From JAMXLO01 sp963812475 (GTDB lineage: Bacteria; Pseudomonadota; Alphaproteobacteria; Acetobacterales; Acetobacteraceae), in assembly GCA_963812475.1 (NCBI GenBank), contig CAWEVI010000028.1, positions 1 to 64,000 on the forward strand: 64,000 nt of DNA, written 5' to 3'. Shown here one piece after another: positions 60,912 through 64,000 of the stretch. The notes below the pieces were generated by a model. That model was not told where the DNA came from and made no database searches. It saw only the letters and a list, made by a program, of their open reading frames with translations. Each line of letters begins with the position of its first letter. Within the stretch, counting starts at the first letter, position 1. The position numbers and the translations under genes were made by a program.

Positions 60912-61973
60912 ATGAATTGGTTCCGGGCAACGTTTGCGGCTGCAACCGCGTCGCTGCTTGCGCCGGCGGCATGGGCCGCGACGTGCGAACATCCGCATCA
61001 GATGGATGGGTTCCAGACCTGCGCCGATGTCGAGCAGGCCGAGAAGGAGGGGCAGTTCATTCTCTACAGCACCGACCCGGAAACCAACATGGCGCAGTAC
61101 CTGGGGGCGTTCCACAAGATGTTCCCGAAGATCGCCACCAACTATGTTCGCCTGCAGGCCGGTGCGCTCTACGCTAAGGTGCTCGCCGAACGCCAGGCGC
61201 ACCAGTATCTGGCCGATGTGATGCAGATCACCGACATGAGCTTCGTGCTCGACTTCCAGAAGCGCAACGGTTACGTGCCTTACGCTTCGCCCGAATTGTC
61301 CGCGTATAAGCCGGAGTATAAAAGCCAGCCGGAAGGCCTGTGGACCTGGGGCGTGATCATCGTCGCCGGCATTGCCTACAATCCAAACCTCGTACCCGCG
61401 GATCAAGCTCCGAAGAGCTGGAAGGATCTGCTCGATCCGCAGTGGAAGGACGTGATCAACGTCAAGGTGTCAAACTCCGGCCTCCAGCATGTCGCCTGGT
61501 ACATGATCAGGCAGATTTACGGTGACGCGTATTGGAAGAAATTCGGCGAGCTCAATCCGCGAGCGTTCGATTCCTATGTACAGCAGTTCGACCGCACGGT
61601 GAACGGCCAGGACAAGGTGATCTCGACCGGACAGTATTCCGGTTACCTCCAGTTCAAGGCGAAGGGCGCGCCGATTGCGTTCGTAAATCCACCTGAGGGG
61701 ATGCCGGCGACGCCGGGCGTCTATGGCATTCTGGAGAACCCGCCGCATCCGCAGGCCGCTCGGCTGTTCATGGACTGGATTCTCGGCGTGCCCGGACAGA
61801 AGGCGCTCTCCGATGCCACGGCGCTCTATTCGCCACGCGTCGATGTACCGCCACCTGCCGGGGGCATTCCGATCACCGACTTCAAGGTTCTCGCGCCGAC
61901 CGATTGGGACACGTTCCTGAAGACCCACACCCAGTTCGTGCGCGAGTGGGACAGGATGACCGGCATGCGCTGA
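60912..61973 (+). CDS. ABC transporter solute-binding protein, family 1/iron type
   Basis: 353 residues from ATG 60912. A signal peptide (WFRATFAAATASLLAPAAWA) is followed by the bilobal binding fold: EGQFILYSTDPETNMAQYLG, FHKMFPKIATNYVRLQAGAL, WGVIIVAGIAYNPNLVP and SYVQQFDRTVNGQDKVIST. The fold is that of iron/thiamine-type binding proteins, so the ligand is probably a small anion or metal complex. No transporter partners are beside it. Confidence 0.85.
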   Translation: MNWFRATFAAATASLLAPAAWAATCEHPHQMDGFQTCADVEQAEKEGQFILYSTDPETNMAQYLGAFHKMFPKIATNYVRLQAGALYAKVLAERQAHQYLADVMQITDMSFVLDFQKRNGYVPYASPELSAYKPEYKSQPEGLWTWGVIIVAGIAYNPNLVPADQAPKSWKDLLDPQWKDVINVKVSNSGLQHVAWYMIRQIYGDAYWKKFGELNPRAFDSYVQQFDRTVNGQDKVISTGQYSGYLQFKAKGAPIAFVNPPEGMPATPGVYGILENPPHPQAARLFMDWILGVPGQKALSDATALYSPRVDVPPPAGGIPITDFKVLAPTDWDTFLKTHTQFVREWDRMTGMR

Positions 61974-62004
61974 CCGGCCATGCCGGTTATAGAGTCCGCC
62001 GGTA

Positions 62005-63621
62005 TCACGCCGCGACGGCGGTCCGTGCGTCCTCGCGCACCATCGCCGCGCCCTTCTCGGCGATCATGATGGTCGGTGCGTTCGTGTTGGTCGAGGTGAC
62101 CGCCGGCATCACCGACGCGTCGATCACGCGCAGCCGCTCCAACCCGTGCACGCGCAGCCGATCATCCACCACCGCCAGCATATCGTGGCCCATCTTGCAG
62201 GTGCAGGTCGCATGGAACACGGTGCCGCCGGTCTGCCGCACGTAATCCAGCAGCTCGTCGTCGCTCTGCACGTCATTGCCGGGCGCCGTCTCGGCGACGA
62301 CGTATTTCGCCAGCGCGGGTGCGGCGAACAGCTTGCGGATCCAGCGCAGGCCGCCCACCGCGGCGCGGCAATCGGTCTCGTCGCTGAAGTAACGTGGATT
62401 GATGTTCGGCTGCTCCTGCGGCCGCGGCGAGCGCGCCTCGACGTAGCCGCGGCTAAGCGGGCGCATCTGCCACATGCCGCAGGTCATGCCTGGGATCGTG
62501 TCCAATTGCCGTGACACGCCGGGCGCGTAACTGCCGTGCGCGAACAGAGCCTGCACGTCGGGCGTCGCCGATTCCGGGAGCACCTTCACGGACGCCGCCA
62601 CCAGCGATGCCGCATAGGTCAGGATGCCGTTGCCGGTGGCGAGATAGCGCAGCACCTGGCCGGCGAGCCCCAATCCGCGCGACTGCTGGTTCAGGCTCGG
62701 CGCCCCCTCCACCGAACACGATATGCGCGCCAGGTAGTGGTCCTGCATGTTGCGTCCGACGCCGCGCAACGCGTGACGCACGTCGATGCCGACGCGCCCC
62801 AGATGTTCGGGGTCGCCGACGCCGGAAAGCTGCAGGATATGTGGTGAGCCGACAGCGCCAGCCGCCAGAATCACCTCACCGGTCGCGTCCACGCGCTCGG
62901 TGGTGCCGTTGCGCGAATATTCGACCCCGACCGCGCGCGTTCCGTCGAACAGCACGCGATGTACCAGCGCACCGGTGATGATCTGCAGGTTGGGCCGCCT
63001 CAGGGCAGGTTGCAGGTAGCTGCGCGCGGCACTCGCACGCCGCCGGCCCCCGCGCGTCTGCTGCACCCAGCCGATGCCGTCACCCGCGTCGCGCGGCAGG
63101 TCGTTCACGTCCTCGCGGTACTCGCAGCCGATCTGCTTGCCGGCTTCCACCGCCGCGCGGCACAGCAGCGGTCTGTCGCGACCGTGCGCGGTGAACAGCG
63201 GACCACCCTTGCCGTGCACCGCGTCCTCCTTGCCCTCCCAGTTCTCTGCCTTGCGGAAGAACGGCAGAACGCTGTCCCAGGACCAGCCGCGATTGCCAAA
63301 CTGCGCCCAGTGGTCGAAATCCTCCGGCTGGCCGCGGACATAGATCATGCCGTTGATCGAACTGGACCCGCCCAGCACGCGGCCGCGCGGATAGGCGATG
63401 GCGCGTCCCGCCGTGCCCGGGTCGGCCTCGGCCTTGAAGCCCCAGGTCAGGGTCGGATGGTCGAGCAGCTTCATGTAGCCGGCCGGGATATGGATCAGCG
63501 GGTTCCAGTCGCGCCCGCCCGCCTCCAGCAGGACCACCCGCGCGCCCGATTCCTCGGTCAGGCGGTTGGCGAGAACGCAACCCGCCGAGCCCGCGCCCAC
63601 GATGACATAATCCGCCCGCAT
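62005..63621 (-). CDS. GMC-family oxidoreductase (choline dehydrogenase-like)
   Basis: 538 residues. FAD motif YVIVGAGSAGCVLANRLTEE, then GRVLGGSSSINGMIYVRGQP, the GMC signature GEVILAAGAVGSPHILQLSG, and the C-terminal catalytic His region GGTVFHATCTCKMGHD and VIDASVMPAVTSTNTNAPTI. It oxidises an alcohol with FAD; the natural substrate is unknown. It is monocistronic on the minus strand, convergent with the binding-protein gene. Confidence 0.9.
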   Translation of the reverse strand: MRADYVIVGAGSAGCVLANRLTEESGARVVLLEAGGRDWNPLIHIPAGYMKLLDHPTLTWGFKAEADPGTAGRAIAYPRGRVLGGSSSINGMIYVRGQPEDFDHWAQFGNRGWSWDSVLPFFRKAENWEGKEDAVHGKGGPLFTAHGRDRPLLCRAAVEAGKQIGCEYREDVNDLPRDAGDGIGWVQQTRGGRRRASAARSYLQPALRRPNLQIITGALVHRVLFDGTRAVGVEYSRNGTTERVDATGEVILAAGAVGSPHILQLSGVGDPEHLGRVGIDVRHALRGVGRNMQDHYLARISCSVEGAPSLNQQSRGLGLAGQVLRYLATGNGILTYAASLVAASVKVLPESATPDVQALFAHGSYAPGVSRQLDTIPGMTCGMWQMRPLSRGYVEARSPRPQEQPNINPRYFSDETDCRAAVGGLRWIRKLFAAPALAKYVVAETAPGNDVQSDDELLDYVRQTGGTVFHATCTCKMGHDMLAVVDDRLRVHGLERLRVIDASVMPAVTSTNTNAPTIMIAEKGAAMVREDARTAVAA

Positions 63622-63726
63622 GCCGGTTTCCCCTCCCCAGAGCCCTGCTATCCAACAGGCTCAGGACCGCCGTGCCAACCCTGGGCGGAGCGGGCGGTCG
63701 TCGGCGAATGCGTGACGCCCTTCGCT

Positions 63727-63803
63727 CCCCGCTTTCGCGGGGATGACGGGAAATTTGCGGGATGCCGGTAATTTCGCGAGCTGGCGGTAAATTCGCGGGG
63801 CGA
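63727..63803. repeat. REP-like hairpin followed by three 19-bp imperfect tandem repeats
   Basis: CCCCGC-TTTC-GCGGGG (63727-63742) is a perfect hairpin followed by ATGACG. Three 19-base imperfect tandem units start at 63747, 63766 and 63785, each beginning CGGKAAWTT and reading on to GCG. They lie in the spacer between the GMC gene and the partial small gene. Confidence 0.7.
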
Positions 63804-63827
63804 CGAAAAGAGGCGTCGCCGAGCCGA

Positions 63828-64000
63828 TCAGCCGCGGGCAGCCTGGTGGGGCGCGGTGCGGCGCAGTTCACAGATGGCGGCATGGATCTGCTGCCATTGG
63901 TCGAGGCCGGCCAGATCGTGCTGCTGGCGCATTTCCGCCGCGCGCTCCAGTGCAACGGCCTGTGCGCGCAGGCCGTGCAGACGGATCATGTTCAGAGCCG
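63828..64000 (-). CDS. Small helical protein, possibly incomplete at its N-terminus
   Basis: Reading on the minus strand from ATG 63989 gives a 53-residue protein rich in Ala, Gln and charged residues (LHGLRAQAVALERAAEMRQQ, QIHAAICELRRTAPHQAARG). The frame stays open upstream to the window edge (...ALNM), so the true start may lie outside. It looks like an amphipathic helix pair. No family recognised. Confidence 0.45.
   Translation of the reverse strand, partial: ALNMIRLHGLRAQAVALERAAEMRQQHDLAGLDQWQQIHAAICELRRTAPHQAARG

Overview
This is a GC-rich chromosomal window from an alphaproteobacterium, most likely of the Acetobacteraceae/Rhodospirillales type. That placement is an inference from the purC-purS-purQ / purL-bolA-grxD gene order, the many branched-chain-type ABC importers, the tRNA-His with an encoded G-1 and the repeat families. 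No rRNA gene or CRISPR array was seen.

Region by region: 1-3.1 kb is mobile or accessory DNA (part of an ISAs1-family IS whose transposase is split at an A7 run, greB, and an integrase facing greB). 3.6-7.7 kb holds a secreted chalcone-isomerase-like protein, a lipoprotein with three internal C-terminal repeats next to a SleB-like cell wall hydrolase, and a 1-Cys peroxiredoxin preceded by two palindromes. 7.7-17.9 kb is metabolic (SDR, amidohydrolase, peptide-type binding protein, cupin, methyltransferases, aminotransferase, tRNA-His, aspartate dehydrogenase), interrupted at 8.7-9.5 kb by wrecked vapBC and GxxExxY genes. 18.2-20.6 kb is a nest of mobile elements: an IS4-family transposase directly followed by an ORF-less group II intron, which truncates a membrane-protein gene.

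21.1-26.9 kb is a complete Liv-type ABC importer operon (binding protein, two permeases, two ATPases) ending in an FAD monooxygenase. A yefM-yoeB pair follows, with a nonsense codon in the toxin. 29-36.7 kb carries the de novo purine genes purC, purS, purQ and purL plus bolA and grxD. A Rap1a-like gene lies between purS and purQ, and a short accessory block lies between purQ and purL. 36.7-45.1 kb has a glycosyltransferase, a CinA-like/nucleotidyltransferase fusion, orphan solute-binding proteins, an amidohydrolase and a DUF3300 protein.

45.4-53.5 kb encodes a very large soluble signalling module. The first protein is a hybrid histidine kinase of about 2,120 residues (if one single-base frameshift is repaired) with eleven consecutive 92-residue HAMP-type repeats, GAF, HisKA, HATPase and three receiver domains. 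The second is a receiver-kinase-receiver protein starting 16 bases later. 53.6-63.6 kb is a second Liv importer set plus probable ring-cleavage and acid-catabolism genes (intradiol dioxygenase, cyclase-family hydrolase, binding proteins, GMC oxidoreductase). The two Liv clusters, the monooxygenase, the dioxygenase and the amidohydrolases suggest uptake and breakdown of aromatic or carboxylic acids; this is inferred from context.

The most notable items are the poly-HAMP kinase array, the CinA-nucleotidyltransferase fusion, the ORF-less group II intron nested against an IS, the perfect inverted repeat around the GxxExxY relic, and the possible programmed frameshift in the ISAs1 transposase. An unusual number of small genes carry a single frameshift or stop, so some lesions could be assembly errors.
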